This document shows, piece by piece, positions 18,257 to 27,647 of a stretch of 64,000 bases of DNA. Numbering within the stretch: the first letter of the stretch is position 1; each line of letters begins with the position of its first letter. This stretch comes from Streptomyces sp. NBC_00654. Its GTDB lineage: Bacteria > Actinomycetota > Actinomycetes > Streptomycetales > Streptomycetaceae. The translations under genes were made by a program, and so were the position numbers. The stretch is taken from positions 2,671,362-2,735,361 of the forward strand of contig NZ_JAPEOB010000002.1 of the NCBI RefSeq assembly GCF_026341775.1. The letters run 5' to 3'. A model generated the notes under the pieces. The model worked only from the letters and a program-made list of their open reading frames with translations, had not been told where the DNA came from and did not search any database.

Positions 18257-19678
18257 ATGTCACAGATCCACCAGCAGACCTCCTTGTCGAGGTGCCCCGG
18301 CTGCGAGGAGCCGCTGGAGTCGGGCGACCTGTTCTGCGGTGCGTGCGGGTACGACCTGTCGGCCGTACCCCCACCGCCGGGCGACCGGCCGACGGTGCCC
18401 ATCGCCGTGCCGGTGACGGGCGCGCCCGCGGCCGGTGCCCCGGGCGCCGGTCCGGACGCGGGTGCCGGTGCCGCTCCGGGTGCCGGTGCGGTGGACTGGC
18501 CCGCGGCGTCCGAGGTCGACAGCTCCGATCTGCCCGCTCCCCTGCACCGTGCGGCCGACCTGCCCGGTACGGACTCGGGCGGCAAGCCGCTGCCCACCAC
18601 GGACCCGGACCCCGGCCCGGCCCCGGTGCGCCATGACGCCCCGGGCGGCCCGGCAGGCGCAGTCCCCCCGGACGACTCGGGCGACTTCGCGCTGGCGGCG
18701 CCAGACCCCCGTACGGCGGAGCACACCACCACCCCGGCGGCGGGCACCAAGCTCTGCGTGGCCTGCCGTTCGGGCCGGGTGGACACCGACGGCTACTGCG
18801 AGAACTGCGGCCACGCGCAGCCCCGCGAGCGTGACCACATGGAACAGGAACTGGGCTCGGTGGCCGCGGTCAGCGACCGGGGTCTGCGCCACCACCGCAA
18901 CGAGGACTCCTTCGCGGTGTCCTCGACCGCCCTGCCGGACGGCTCACCGGCCGTCGTCGCGATCGTCTGCGACGGCGTCTCCTCCGCGAGCCGCCCCGAC
19001 GAGGCCTCGGCCGCCGCCGCGAGCTGCGCCAACGAGGCACTGCTGGAGTCGCTGCCGCGCGGTACGCATCCCCAGCAGGCCATGCACGACGCGATCATCG
19101 CCGCGTCGGAGGCGGTCAACGCGCTGGCCCAGGAGCCGGGCCGGGTGCCGGAGCACGAGGCCCACCGGCATCAGAACGCCCCGGCCTGCACGCTGGTCGG
19201 CGCGATCATGGCGGGCGGTCTGCTGGTGATCGGCTGGGTCGGTGACAGCCGGGTCTACTGGGTCCCGGACGACCGCACCAACCCGCCCGCCCGGCTCACC
19301 GAGGACGACTCGTGGGCCGCGCAGATGGTGGCGGCCGGCCTGATGAACGAGGCGGAGGCGTACGCGGACGAGCGCGCCCACGCCATCACGGGCTGGCTCG
19401 GCGCCGACAGCTACGAACTGGAGCCGCACACCGCCTCGTTCAAGCCGGACCGGCCGGGTCTGGTGGTGGTGTGCACGGACGGGCTCTGGAACTACGCGGA
19501 GTCCGCCGCGGAGATGGCCGCGGCCGTACCTCCGGACGCGTACGCACGGCCGCTGCACGGTGCCCGGGTACTGGTGGGGCACGCGCTCGACGGCGGGGGC
19601 CACGACAACGTAACAGTGGCGCTGCTGCCGTTCGCCGTACCCGCGCAGAGGGCAGGATCGGCCCACAGCACCGCGTGA
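18257..19678 (+). CDS. PP2C-type protein phosphatase with zinc ribbons
   Basis: The product is about 473 aa. Two four-cysteine ribbons (CPGCEEP...CGACG near residues 12-32 and CVACRSG...CENCG near 172-192) flank a Pro/Ala-rich linker. The PP2C catalytic domain (about 205-465) carries RHHRNEDSF, VCDGVSS, GWVGDSRVYW, VVCTDGLWNY and GHDNVTVAL, with the metal-binding aspartates in place. It should remove phosphate from Ser/Thr, plausibly reversing PknG. The start is ATG 18257; an in-frame GTG at 18251 overlapping the kinase stop is an alternative. It is tightly coupled to pknG. Confidence 0.92.
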   Translation: MSQIHQQTSLSRCPGCEEPLESGDLFCGACGYDLSAVPPPPGDRPTVPIAVPVTGAPAAGAPGAGPDAGAGAAPGAGAVDWPAASEVDSSDLPAPLHRAADLPGTDSGGKPLPTTDPDPGPAPVRHDAPGGPAGAVPPDDSGDFALAAPDPRTAEHTTTPAAGTKLCVACRSGRVDTDGYCENCGHAQPRERDHMEQELGSVAAVSDRGLRHHRNEDSFAVSSTALPDGSPAVVAIVCDGVSSASRPDEASAAAASCANEALLESLPRGTHPQQAMHDAIIAASEAVNALAQEPGRVPEHEAHRHQNAPACTLVGAIMAGGLLVIGWVGDSRVYWVPDDRTNPPARLTEDDSWAAQMVAAGLMNEAEAYADERAHAITGWLGADSYELEPHTASFKPDRPGLVVVCTDGLWNYAESAAEMAAAVPPDAYARPLHGARVLVGHALDGGGHDNVTVALLPFAVPAQRAGSAHSTA

Positions 19679-19755
19679 GCCCCGGTTCCTGCTTCACCGG
19701 TCCTCCGGCCGCATCCCAGTCCTCCGGCTGATTCCCGCCTCTAGGAGCCGATCAG

Positions 19756-21111
19756 ATGGCCAACTTCTCCAAGTCGAACGTGCCGCAGTTCTCGGTCGAG
19801 GTGTACCAGAACGAGTTCCTGCCCGACGGCGGCCGCGAGGTCAACGCGATCGTCACGGTCACCTCGACCGGCGGCGGCACCACCGGCGGCATACCGCTGA
19901 GCGGTGCGTCGGCCTCGCCCACGCGCCTTCCCGGGCAGGCGGACGCCGCCGTGGTGATCATGGTCGACTGCTCCGGGTCGATGGACTACCCGCCGACGAA
20001 GATGCGCAACGCCCGTGACGCGACGGCCGCGGCCATCGACACCCTGCGCGAGGGCACCCGGTTCTCGGTGGTCGCCGGTACGCATGTGGCCAAGGACATC
20101 TATCCCGGCAACGGGCGGCTCGCCACCGCCGACGCGCGGACCAGGGCGCAGGCGAAGGACGCGCTGCGCCGGCTCAGCGCGGGCGGCGGCACCGCGATCG
20201 GCACCTGGCTGCGGCTCACCGACCGGCTGCTCGCCGCCGCCGATGTGGACATCCGGCACGGCATCCTGCTGACCGACGGCCGCAACGAGCACGAGTCCCC
20301 GCAGGACCTGCGGGCCGCCCTCGAATCCTGTGCGGGCCGCTTCACCTGTGACGCCCGCGGGGTCGGCACCGACTGGGAGGTGAAGGAGGTCACCTCCATC
20401 GCCTCCGCGCTCCTGGGAACGGCCGACATCGTCGCCGACCCGGCGGGCCTGGCCGCGGACTTCACACAGATGATGGAGAACGCGATGGGCAAGGAGGTCG
20501 CGGACGTGGCGCTGCGGCTCTGGACGCCCGTCGGAGCCGAGATCAGGTTCGTGAAGCAGGTGGCGCCCACCGTCGCCGATCTGACCGGCAGGCGCACCGG
20601 GGCGGGGCCCCGCGCCGGGGACTACCCCACCGGTTCCTGGGGCGACGAGTCCCGCGACTACCACGTGTGTGTCCGGGTCCCCCAGGCCGGAATCGGACAG
20701 GAGATGCTGGCGGCCCGCGTCTCGCTGATCCTTCCGGACCCCTCCGGCGGCGCCCCGCAGGCCCTGTCGCAGGGACTCGTACGGGCGGTGTGGACGGACG
20801 ACATGGCCGCGTCCACGTCGATCAATCCGCAGGTCGCGCACTACACGGGACAGGCGGAACTGGCACAAGTCATCCAGCAGGGGCTCGACGCACGCAAGTC
20901 GGGCGACTTCGACGGCGCGACCGCGAAACTGGGCCGCGCGGTGCAGCTCGCGTCGGCCTCCGGGAACGAGGACACCGCGAAACTGCTTTCGAAGGTGGTC
21001 GACGTCGTCGACGCGGCGACCGGTACTGTGCGACTGAAGGCGAAGGTCGCGGAGGCGGACGAGATGACCCTCGAAACGCGCTCCACCAAGACCGTTCGCG
21101 TCAAGAAGTAA
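19756..21111 (+). CDS. VWA domain protein of the PknG cluster
   Basis: The product is 451 aa, preceded by AGGAGCC. A beta-rich N-terminus precedes a von Willebrand A domain (about residues 65-245). Its metal-ion adhesion site is intact: DCSGS with D71, S73 and S75, plus GGGTAIG and the later LLTDGRNEH. The C-terminal third is beta-sandwich-like and ends with a short helical hairpin (about 370-430) of TPR-like composition. There is no signal peptide, so it should act in the cytosol as a divalent-cation-dependent interaction module. It sits between the phosphatase and the FHA protein and is probably co-regulated with them. Confidence 0.85.
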   Translation: MANFSKSNVPQFSVEVYQNEFLPDGGREVNAIVTVTSTGGGTTGGIPLSGASASPTRLPGQADAAVVIMVDCSGSMDYPPTKMRNARDATAAAIDTLREGTRFSVVAGTHVAKDIYPGNGRLATADARTRAQAKDALRRLSAGGGTAIGTWLRLTDRLLAAADVDIRHGILLTDGRNEHESPQDLRAALESCAGRFTCDARGVGTDWEVKEVTSIASALLGTADIVADPAGLAADFTQMMENAMGKEVADVALRLWTPVGAEIRFVKQVAPTVADLTGRRTGAGPRAGDYPTGSWGDESRDYHVCVRVPQAGIGQEMLAARVSLILPDPSGGAPQALSQGLVRAVWTDDMAASTSINPQVAHYTGQAELAQVIQQGLDARKSGDFDGATAKLGRAVQLASASGNEDTAKLLSKVVDVVDAATGTVRLKAKVAEADEMTLETRSTKTVRVKK

Positions 21112-21185
21112 CGAGAGCGCAACACACCGCGACCGAATGAGCATGACGGCCTGCGGGCCGGACGAGGAGAGGGGGAAGCGCCGAC

Positions 21186-22595
21186 ATGCCGACCTGCCCG
21201 AACGGACACCAGTCGGGTTCCGAGGACTGGTGCGAGGTCTGCGGACACCGCATGGCCGGAGCGGGTGCGCCCGCCGGCGCGGTACCGCCGCCGCCTCCCC
21301 CGCCGCCCGCGCCCGGATACGGCTTCCCACAGGGCCCCGGCCCTGGCTCGCAGCCGACCGTGCACGCCGAGCTGTGCCCGCAGTGCCGCACCCCGCGTGA
21401 GGCGATGGCGCCGTTCTGCGAGGAGTGCCGCTGGAACTTCCTCACCAACACGGCGACCTCGTACACCCCGATCGCCCCGCCGCACGGCGCTCAGAGCGGC
21501 AGCCCGGTGCCGGGGCTCAACCTGCCGCCCGGCTTCCAGGCCCAGCAGCCGCCGCAGCAGGCGTCGCCCCCACAGCCTCCGCAGCAGCAGTCGGCACCGC
21601 CGCAGCAGCCGCGTGATCCGTTCGAGTACCAGGGCTCGCGCCCCTCGCAGGTGAACCGCCCGGCCGAACCGCTCGCGTCGGAGCAGCCCGGTCCCGGGCT
21701 GGGCGGCCCCGGTGGGCAGCCCGGCCCCGGTGGGCAGCTCGGTCCCGGTGGGCAGCCCTGTCCCGGTGGGCAGGGTGGGCCGCCGCCTCCGCCGTCGTTC
21801 CAGCAGGGGCCTCCGCCGTCGTTCCAGCAGAGTGCGCCGCCCCCTCCGTCGTTCCAGCAGCAGCCCGCCCCGCCGTCGTTCCAGCAGCAGTCGGCGCCTT
21901 CGCCGTTCCCGCCGCACCAGCAGCAGTCGGCACCGCCCGCGCAGCCGCAGGCCCCGCAGACCGGCGGGGACGACTGGATGCTGTCACCTCCCTCTCAGGC
22001 ACAGGCACCGCAGGCACAGGCACCACAGGCGCCCCAGGCACCTCAGCCGCCCGTCCCGCAGCTGCCGCAGGGATACCAGCCGCAGGTTCCGCAGACGCCC
22101 CAGACGTCCCAGGGGCCGCAGGGAGCACCGCAGTTCCCGGGGCAGGGACACGAGCAGGGGCAGCACCAGCCGCCCGCCGCTCACGGCGCCACCACCTGGA
22201 CGGCCGTCATCGCCCCGGACCGTGAGTACTTCCTGGCGATGATGCAGCGCAGCGGCCCCGAGGCGACCGGGCTCAATCTGCCCGCGTACTCCCCGGAGCA
22301 GCGCCTCGCGCTCACCGGCAACCAGATCACCATCGGGCGCCGCCGGCACAGCACCGGGGAGTCGCCCGACGTCGACCTCTCGGTGCCGCCGGAGGACCCG
22401 GGCGTCTCGCACCAGCACGCGGTGCTGGTGCAGCAGCCCGACGGGAGCTGGGCCGTGGTCGACCAGAACTCCACCAACGGCACCACGCTCAACGGTGCCG
22501 AGGACCCGATCCAGCCCTATGTCCCCGTCCCGCTCCAGGACGGTGACCAGGTGCACGTCGGTGCCTGGACGACGATCACGGTCCGCCGGGACTGA
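21186..22595 (+). CDS. FHA domain protein with zinc ribbons and Pro/Gln-rich linker
   Basis: The product is 469 aa. Two four-cysteine ribbons (CPNGH...CEVCG and CPQCRTP...CEECR, within residues 1-85) are followed by about 230 residues very rich in Pro and Gln, including tandem GGQPGPG-type units. A C-terminal forkhead-associated domain (about residues 375-469) follows. FHA domains bind phosphothreonine; GRRRHS, VSHQHAVL and NSTNGTTLNG carry the family's conserved Arg, Ser-His and Asn-Gly. It is the likely reader or substrate of the upstream kinase. It is larger than and unlike GarA/OdhI. The ribosome site GAGGAGAGGGGG is nine bases upstream of ATG. Confidence 0.9.
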   Translation: MPTCPNGHQSGSEDWCEVCGHRMAGAGAPAGAVPPPPPPPPAPGYGFPQGPGPGSQPTVHAELCPQCRTPREAMAPFCEECRWNFLTNTATSYTPIAPPHGAQSGSPVPGLNLPPGFQAQQPPQQASPPQPPQQQSAPPQQPRDPFEYQGSRPSQVNRPAEPLASEQPGPGLGGPGGQPGPGGQLGPGGQPCPGGQGGPPPPPSFQQGPPPSFQQSAPPPPSFQQQPAPPSFQQQSAPSPFPPHQQQSAPPAQPQAPQTGGDDWMLSPPSQAQAPQAQAPQAPQAPQPPVPQLPQGYQPQVPQTPQTSQGPQGAPQFPGQGHEQGQHQPPAAHGATTWTAVIAPDREYFLAMMQRSGPEATGLNLPAYSPEQRLALTGNQITIGRRRHSTGESPDVDLSVPPEDPGVSHQHAVLVQQPDGSWAVVDQNSTNGTTLNGAEDPIQPYVPVPLQDGDQVHVGAWTTITVRRD

Positions 22596-22613
22596 TCCGG
22601 ACCGGTCCGGATC
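22594..22613. terminator. Perfect 20-bp palindrome between convergent genes
   Basis: The sequence from 22594 to 22613 is fully self-complementary and spans the stop codons of the FHA gene and the convergent methyltransferase gene. It probably serves as a compact bidirectional terminator, though without a loop it is atypical. Confidence 0.5.
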
Positions 22614-23604
22614 AGGGGTCCACCTCGGCGAGCGGCCAGGCGTACGGCCCCTCCGGGTCGTCCAGCCAGGCCCACTGCCCGTCCGGCCCGACCGTGATGC
22701 CGTACCTCTCCCTCCGGGGGCGCCGCTCGCGCCGCCAGAGGGAGAGTGCTTCGTGCGGATCGAGACTGCCCTCGGTCAGGGTCAGCAGGAAGTGGAAGAG
22801 TTCCTCGTCGAACACGTCCCTCGGCAGTCCGCCGAGGGGCCGGCTCCGGGCGGGCGGGGGCAGCGCACCGCGCAGGTGCACGAAGTACGCCGGGGTGTGC
22901 AGGAACCGGCCCTCCGCGTACCGGCCGTGCGCCGTCTCCCGTACGCGCAGGGAGATCAGCCCGGTCGCGAACGGGGCCAGGATCCGTCCGCCCGGCCGGC
23001 ACTGGGCCAGCCAGGCGTGCGGTACGGACGGCAGGGTGCAGGTGGCGATGATCCGGTCGTACGGGGCCCGTGCCGGGCAGCCGCGCGCCCCGTCGCCCGT
23101 GATCACCGCCGGGCGGTAGCCGGCCGCGGCCAGGTGGCGGCGGGCCGACTCCGTGATCTCGGGGTCCAGGTCGACGGTGGTCACGGCCCGGTCGCCGAGC
23201 CGGTGGGCGAGCAGCGCCGCGTTGTATCCGGTGCCCGCGCCGATCTCCAGGACCGTGTGCCCGTCCCGTACGTCCAGTTCGTCGAGCATCCGGGCCATCA
23301 GGGAGGGCTGGCTGCTCGACGAGATGAGTTCGCCGTCCCGGATCCGGGTGGCCAGCGGGGCGTCCGCGTACACCCCGCGCAGCCAGCGTCCGCGCCGCGC
23401 GGGATCGGGGTCCTCGCCCCAGAGCCGTTCGTACCCCCGGGACCCGCTGATGTAGAAGTACGGCACGAACAGATGGCGCGGTACGTCCTCGAAGGCGGCC
23501 CGCCAGGCGGGGTCCCCGAGCGCTCCGGCCGCCGCGACCGCCCGCGCCAGGGACCACCGCGCCGCCTCGACGTCGGCCGCGAACTGTTCGTGGTGTGCGC
23601 CCAT
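22612..23604 (-). CDS. Protein-L-isoaspartate O-methyltransferase-like enzyme
   Basis: The product is about 330 aa. The Rossmann-type AdoMet domain (about residues 85-225) contains the PIMT signature: ISSSSQPSLMARMLDEL followed by VLEIGAGTGYNAALLAHR (motif I). PYDRIIATC is motif II and GGRILAPF motif III. PIMT enzymes methylate isoaspartyl residues as a repair step. Members of this longer actinomycete form have an extra C-terminal domain of about 100 residues, seen here, and some act on other substrates such as peptides. ATG 23604 is chosen because homology starts there; the frame is open further upstream. Confidence 0.82.
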   Translation of the reverse strand: MGAHHEQFAADVEAARWSLARAVAAAGALGDPAWRAAFEDVPRHLFVPYFYISGSRGYERLWGEDPDPARRGRWLRGVYADAPLATRIRDGELISSSSQPSLMARMLDELDVRDGHTVLEIGAGTGYNAALLAHRLGDRAVTTVDLDPEITESARRHLAAAGYRPAVITGDGARGCPARAPYDRIIATCTLPSVPHAWLAQCRPGGRILAPFATGLISLRVRETAHGRYAEGRFLHTPAYFVHLRGALPPPARSRPLGGLPRDVFDEELFHFLLTLTEGSLDPHEALSLWRRERRPRRERYGITVGPDGQWAWLDDPEGPYAWPLAEVDP

Positions 23605-23714
23605 GCCCCCACTGTCCTGCGGCGGCGCTCCGGGGGCGAGTACCGCGACGGACTCCGCGGCGGGTGTTGCGGTCGGGGGCGGCCGGGCGGGTGTACGGGC
23701 GGGTGTACGGGCAA

Positions 23715-23728
23715 GGGTCCTAGGACCC
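23715..23728. promoter_or_regulatory. Palindrome upstream of truncated haemoglobin gene
   Basis: GGGTCCTAGGACCC is a perfect 14-bp palindrome in the divergent promoter region, 36 bases before the globin start. Candidate operator; the binding protein is unknown. Confidence 0.4.
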
Positions 23729-23763
23729 GGGTCCTCGGCCGGTGCGTCTGCGACCATGGACGG

Positions 23764-24168
23764 GTGACAGAGATTCCGCACGGCACGCTTCAGGAGCAGA
23801 CCTTCTACGAGCAGGTCGGCGGCGAGGAGACCTTCCGGCGCCTGGTCCACCGCTTCTACGAGGGGGTCGCGGACGACGAGCTGCTGCGGCCGATGTACCC
23901 GGAGGAGGATCTGGGCCCGGCCGAGGAGCGGTTCACGCTGTTCCTGATCCAGTACTGGGGCGGCCCCCGGACCTACGGCGAACAGCGCGGGCACCCCCGG
24001 CTGCGGATGCGGCACGTGCCGTTCCGGGTCGACCGGGCCGCTCATGACGCCTGGCTGGGCCATATGCGGGTCGCGCTCGACGAGCTCGGCCTGGCGCCCG
24101 AACACGAGCAGCAGCTGTGGAAATACCTCACCTACGCCGCCGCCTCGATGATCAATACTGCGGACTGA
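23764..24168 (+). CDS. glbO: Truncated haemoglobin, group II (GlbO-like)
   Basis: The product is 134 aa, the right size for a group II truncated globin (2-on-2 fold). The heme-pocket residues are visible: RFYEGVADD (B10 Tyr region), QYWGGPRTY with the diagnostic Trp G8 of group II, and RMRHVPF with the proximal His. It binds O2/NO and in actinobacteria is linked to oxidative or nitrosative protection. The GTG start at 23764 is set by homology; the ribosome site is weak. It is divergent from the methyltransferase gene. Confidence 0.9.
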   Translation: MTEIPHGTLQEQTFYEQVGGEETFRRLVHRFYEGVADDELLRPMYPEEDLGPAEERFTLFLIQYWGGPRTYGEQRGHPRLRMRHVPFRVDRAAHDAWLGHMRVALDELGLAPEHEQQLWKYLTYAAASMINTAD

Positions 24169-24313
24169 TATCCGGAATGCAGGACTCCATCCCCGGATAA
24201 CGGTCACGATCGGATCAAGGTGACCCCGCAAGCGGTTTCCATAACCCTGTGCCCTCTGAAAGCATCACCTGGACGTCGGGGGGCGTGCGGGTTCAGGGGT
24301 TCTGGGGGGTCAG

Positions 24314-27300
24314 GTGACGGGTTTCGTCTTTCTGCGGGTGAGGGCGCACCGGCTCCTTCTCGCCGCCGCGCTCCTGGCGGTGCTGCTGACCACATCGGTG
24401 CTGGCGGCGCTCACCGCGTTCTCCGGTTCCGTGGGCGATGCCGCGCTGCGTCACACGCTCACCAACCGCTCCGCCGCCTCCGCCTCCCTGGTCGTCTCCG
24501 CCCAGGTGGACCAGCAGAACCGGCAGGAGCGCGAGCAGGCGGAGCAGGCCGCCCGCAAGGCGGCCCGCGAGACCTTCGGCGGGCTGCCCGTGACCGTACG
24601 GAAGCTGGAGAGCTCGGGGCCGTACGCGCTGCCGCGCGACCTCCAGGCCCCGGCCGCCCGGCGCGGTGAACCCGACCTCACCCACTTCGCCGCGCTCGAC
24701 CGCAGCCGGGTCCGGCTCACCGCGGGCCGGCTGCCGGTGGCCACGAAGGGCGAGGGCCCCGTACAGGTGGCCCTGCCCGGTGTCGCTGCCGAGATCCTGA
24801 AGCTGAAGCCGGGCTCCCGGCTCACCCTCACCGACCGGCTGAGCGAAACCCGGCAGCAGGTGCTGATCACCGGCCTGTACGAGGTGTCCGACCAGTCCGA
24901 CGCGTACTGGCAGCTGGACTCGCTCAACGGGCGCGGGGTCCGCAAGGTCGTCTTCACCACCTACGGCCCGCTGCTCACCGATCCCGCTCTGCTCGGCTCC
25001 GGCCGGCTCAGCACCGGCGACACGTCCTGGCTGGCCACGGCCGACTTCCGGACGGTGACCACCGACTCCATGGACGCGCTGCGCGAGGCGTCCACGAACG
25101 GGCCGAAGGCCCTGCTGGCCACCCCGGTGTTCAAGAACAGCGCCACCGCGCGGATCGGGCTCCCCACCGTTCTCGACCAGACCGACCGGGCGCTCCTCGT
25201 CGCCCGCTCGACGCTGATGATCGTCGCGGTGCAGCTCGTACTGCTCGCCGCGTACGCCCTGCTGCTGGTGGCCCGGCTGCTGAGCAGCGAACGCGGCGGC
25301 GAGACCGAACTGCTGCGGGCCCGCGGCGGTTCGCGTGGCCGGATCACATCGTTCGCGGCGATCGAGGCCCTGATGCTCGCGGTGCCCGCCGCCGTCATCG
25401 CCCCGCTGCTCGCGGGGCCGCTGACCCGGCTGCTCGCGGAGCGCAGCGAACTCTCGCGGATCGGGCTGCGGTTCGGGGAGGCGACCACCGGCACGGTGTG
25501 GCTGGTCGCCGCCGCCGTCGCGCTGGCCTGCGCACTGGCCGTGGTGGCGCCCGCGCTGGCCGCCAGTGCGGGCGGCGGTGGCCGCAGAACGCGCGCCGCC
25601 GCCCTCCCCGGCCCGGTGCGCGCGGGTGCCGACCTCGGACTGCTGCTGATCGCCGCGGTGGCGTACTGGCAGCTGGACCGCCAGACCGGCGGTTCCGGCG
25701 GCGGGGCGCTCAGCGGTGACCGGGAGGGGGACCTCGGCATCGATCCGCTGCTGGTGGCCGCCCCCGCGCTGGCGCTGCTCGCGGGCACCGTACTGACCCT
25801 GCGCCTGCTGCCCCCGGCCGCGAAGCTCGCGGAGCGCCGCGCGGCGAGCGGCCGCGGGCTGCCCGCCGCGCTGGCCGGCTGGCAGTTCAGCCGTCGGCCG
25901 CTGCGCGGTGCCGGACCGGTGCTGCTGCTCGTCCTCTCGGTCGCGATGGGCATGCTGGCCATCGGTCAGAGCGCCTCGTGGAACCGCTCGCAGGGCGACC
26001 AGGCGGACTTCCGCTCCGGCGCCTCGGTCCGCATGGTGGGCGGGCTCAGCGGCGATCCGGCGAAGGCCGCCACCTACCTGGAACTTCCCGGCGTGCGGGA
26101 GGCGGCACCCGCCTACCGCACCGAGGTGGAGCTTTCCGGCCAGCGCATGGGCCAGGTCATCGCCCTGGACACCGGGCACGCCGACGAGGGCATGCTGATC
26201 CGCGCCGACCTCGCCGACGGGAAGCCGCGGCAGCTGTTCGACGCGATCGCCCCAGCGAAGACCGTCCGTACCGGGCTGTTGCTGCCCAAGGGCAGCGAGC
26301 GGCTGACGTTCGACGTACGGATCGACGGCCGGGCCGCGAAGAAGCGGGCCGCGGGGCCGCCGGAGCCGGGGCCGACGGTCACCGTGCTGCTGGAGGACCG
26401 CTACGGCCTTCCGCACCGGATACTCGCCGGGCAGATACCCATCGACGGCAAGCCGCACACCCTCTCGCTCCCCGTGGCCGCCACGGCCGAACTGGCCGTG
26501 ACCGGCTTCGAGATCGACGACCAGCCGGCCGGGGACCGCACCCGGCAGCGCCGGTTCACCGTGAGCGGGCCGGCCGCCACGACCGCCGATGGCGGGCAAC
26601 GGCCGCTGCGCGCGCAGGACGGACTGCGCTGGCAGGCCGTCACGACGATCAACGAACTCGGCGAGGAGCGGCCCGGTCCGGTTCCGGCCGAGGCGAAGAC
26701 GTCCGGGGACGCCCCGGCCTTCGACTACAACACCGGGATCTCCGCGGACGGACCGTCGGAGTACATCCCCGCGACCAGCAGCCTGCGGATCGCCACCGTC
26801 CGCCCGAAGGCGGCACCGCTCAAGGCGGTCGTGACGGACGCGTATCTGAAGGCCGCGGGCGCGAAGCTGGGCGATGAGGTCGACCTCAACCTGGCCGGGA
26901 ACGTGGTGCGGGTGGCGCTCGTGAAGTCCGTACGCCAGCTGCCCACGACCGGCGCCGACGCCGACGCCCTGACGGAATCCGGGGACTCCGCGTCCCGGGC
27001 CAAGGACGGCGGCGGCATGCTGCTCGACCTCCGGTCCGTCACCGCACTGCTCGCCGAACGGGCGGGTGCCACCATCTCCCCCACCGAGTGGTGGATGAGC
27101 ACGGACCCCGGTGACTCCTCGAAGGTGGCCGCCGCACTGCGCGAGCTGCCCGACACCGACCCGGCCCAGGTCCAGGTGCGCGACGAGACCGCCCAGGACC
27201 TGGTCAACGACCCGCTGGGGGCGGGGCCGCAGTCCGCGCTCCTCGCCGTGACCGTGGTGGCCGCCGCGCTGGCGGCGGTCGGCTTCGCGGTCAGCGCGGC

Positions 27301-27646
27301 GGGCTCGCAGCGTGAACGGTCCGCGGAGTTCGCGGTGCTGCGGGCCCTGGGGGCACCGCGCCGCCGGCTGGCCCGGATGATCGCCGCCGAACAGGGCGTG
27401 CTGATCACGATCGCGCTGCTGGTCGGGCTGGCCCTCGGAGCCGCACTGACCAGGGCAGTCGTGCCACTCATCGTGCTGACCAGGCAGGCGGCCCAGCCGG
27501 TGCCCGAGGTCCTGGTGCAGCTGCCGGCCGGCCAGGTCGCCACACTGCTGGCCGGGGTCGCCGCGCTGCCGTTGCTGACCGTAGCGGCGATCGCGCTGCG
27601 CCGCGCCGACCCGGCGGTATCGCTGCGCCACCAGGGGGACAACTGA
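24314..27646 (+). CDS. FtsX-family ABC transporter permease (first of pair)
   Basis: The product is 1110 aa. An N-terminal membrane helix (about residues 13-35) is followed by a large extracytoplasmic domain. A first FtsX membrane block (about residues 295-510) follows, then a further TM near 535-560, a second extracellular domain (about 560-970), and a C-terminal FtsX block of three helices (about 980-1100). This duplicated MacB/LolCE-like layout belongs to ABC systems that move lipids, peptides or act mechanically rather than import solutes. The GTG start follows GGGGGTCA. It ends one base before the second permease and is co-transcribed with the ATPase gene at 30512. The substrate is unknown. 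Confidence 0.85.
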   Translation: MTGFVFLRVRAHRLLLAAALLAVLLTTSVLAALTAFSGSVGDAALRHTLTNRSAASASLVVSAQVDQQNRQEREQAEQAARKAARETFGGLPVTVRKLESSGPYALPRDLQAPAARRGEPDLTHFAALDRSRVRLTAGRLPVATKGEGPVQVALPGVAAEILKLKPGSRLTLTDRLSETRQQVLITGLYEVSDQSDAYWQLDSLNGRGVRKVVFTTYGPLLTDPALLGSGRLSTGDTSWLATADFRTVTTDSMDALREASTNGPKALLATPVFKNSATARIGLPTVLDQTDRALLVARSTLMIVAVQLVLLAAYALLLVARLLSSERGGETELLRARGGSRGRITSFAAIEALMLAVPAAVIAPLLAGPLTRLLAERSELSRIGLRFGEATTGTVWLVAAAVALACALAVVAPALAASAGGGGRRTRAAALPGPVRAGADLGLLLIAAVAYWQLDRQTGGSGGGALSGDREGDLGIDPLLVAAPALALLAGTVLTLRLLPPAAKLAERRAASGRGLPAALAGWQFSRRPLRGAGPVLLLVLSVAMGMLAIGQSASWNRSQGDQADFRSGASVRMVGGLSGDPAKAATYLELPGVREAAPAYRTEVELSGQRMGQVIALDTGHADEGMLIRADLADGKPRQLFDAIAPAKTVRTGLLLPKGSERLTFDVRIDGRAAKKRAAGPPEPGPTVTVLLEDRYGLPHRILAGQIPIDGKPHTLSLPVAATAELAVTGFEIDDQPAGDRTRQRRFTVSGPAATTADGGQRPLRAQDGLRWQAVTTINELGEERPGPVPAEAKTSGDAPAFDYNTGISADGPSEYIPATSSLRIATVRPKAAPLKAVVTDAYLKAAGAKLGDEVDLNLAGNVVRVALVKSVRQLPTTGADADALTESGDSASRAKDGGGMLLDLRSVTALLAERAGATISPTEWWMSTDPGDSSKVAAALRELPDTDPAQVQVRDETAQDLVNDPLGAGPQSALLAVTVVAAALAAVGFAVSAAGSQRERSAEFAVLRALGAPRRRLARMIAAEQGVLITIALLVGLALGAALTRAVVPLIVLTRQAAQPVPEVLVQLPAGQVATLLAGVAALPLLTVAAIALRRADPAVSLRHQGDN

Positions 27647-27647
27647 C

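Noticed and set aside
15669..18374. A 901-codon open frame opposite pknG
   Set aside because: No domain or start signal; the plus strand carries all PknG motifs in order.
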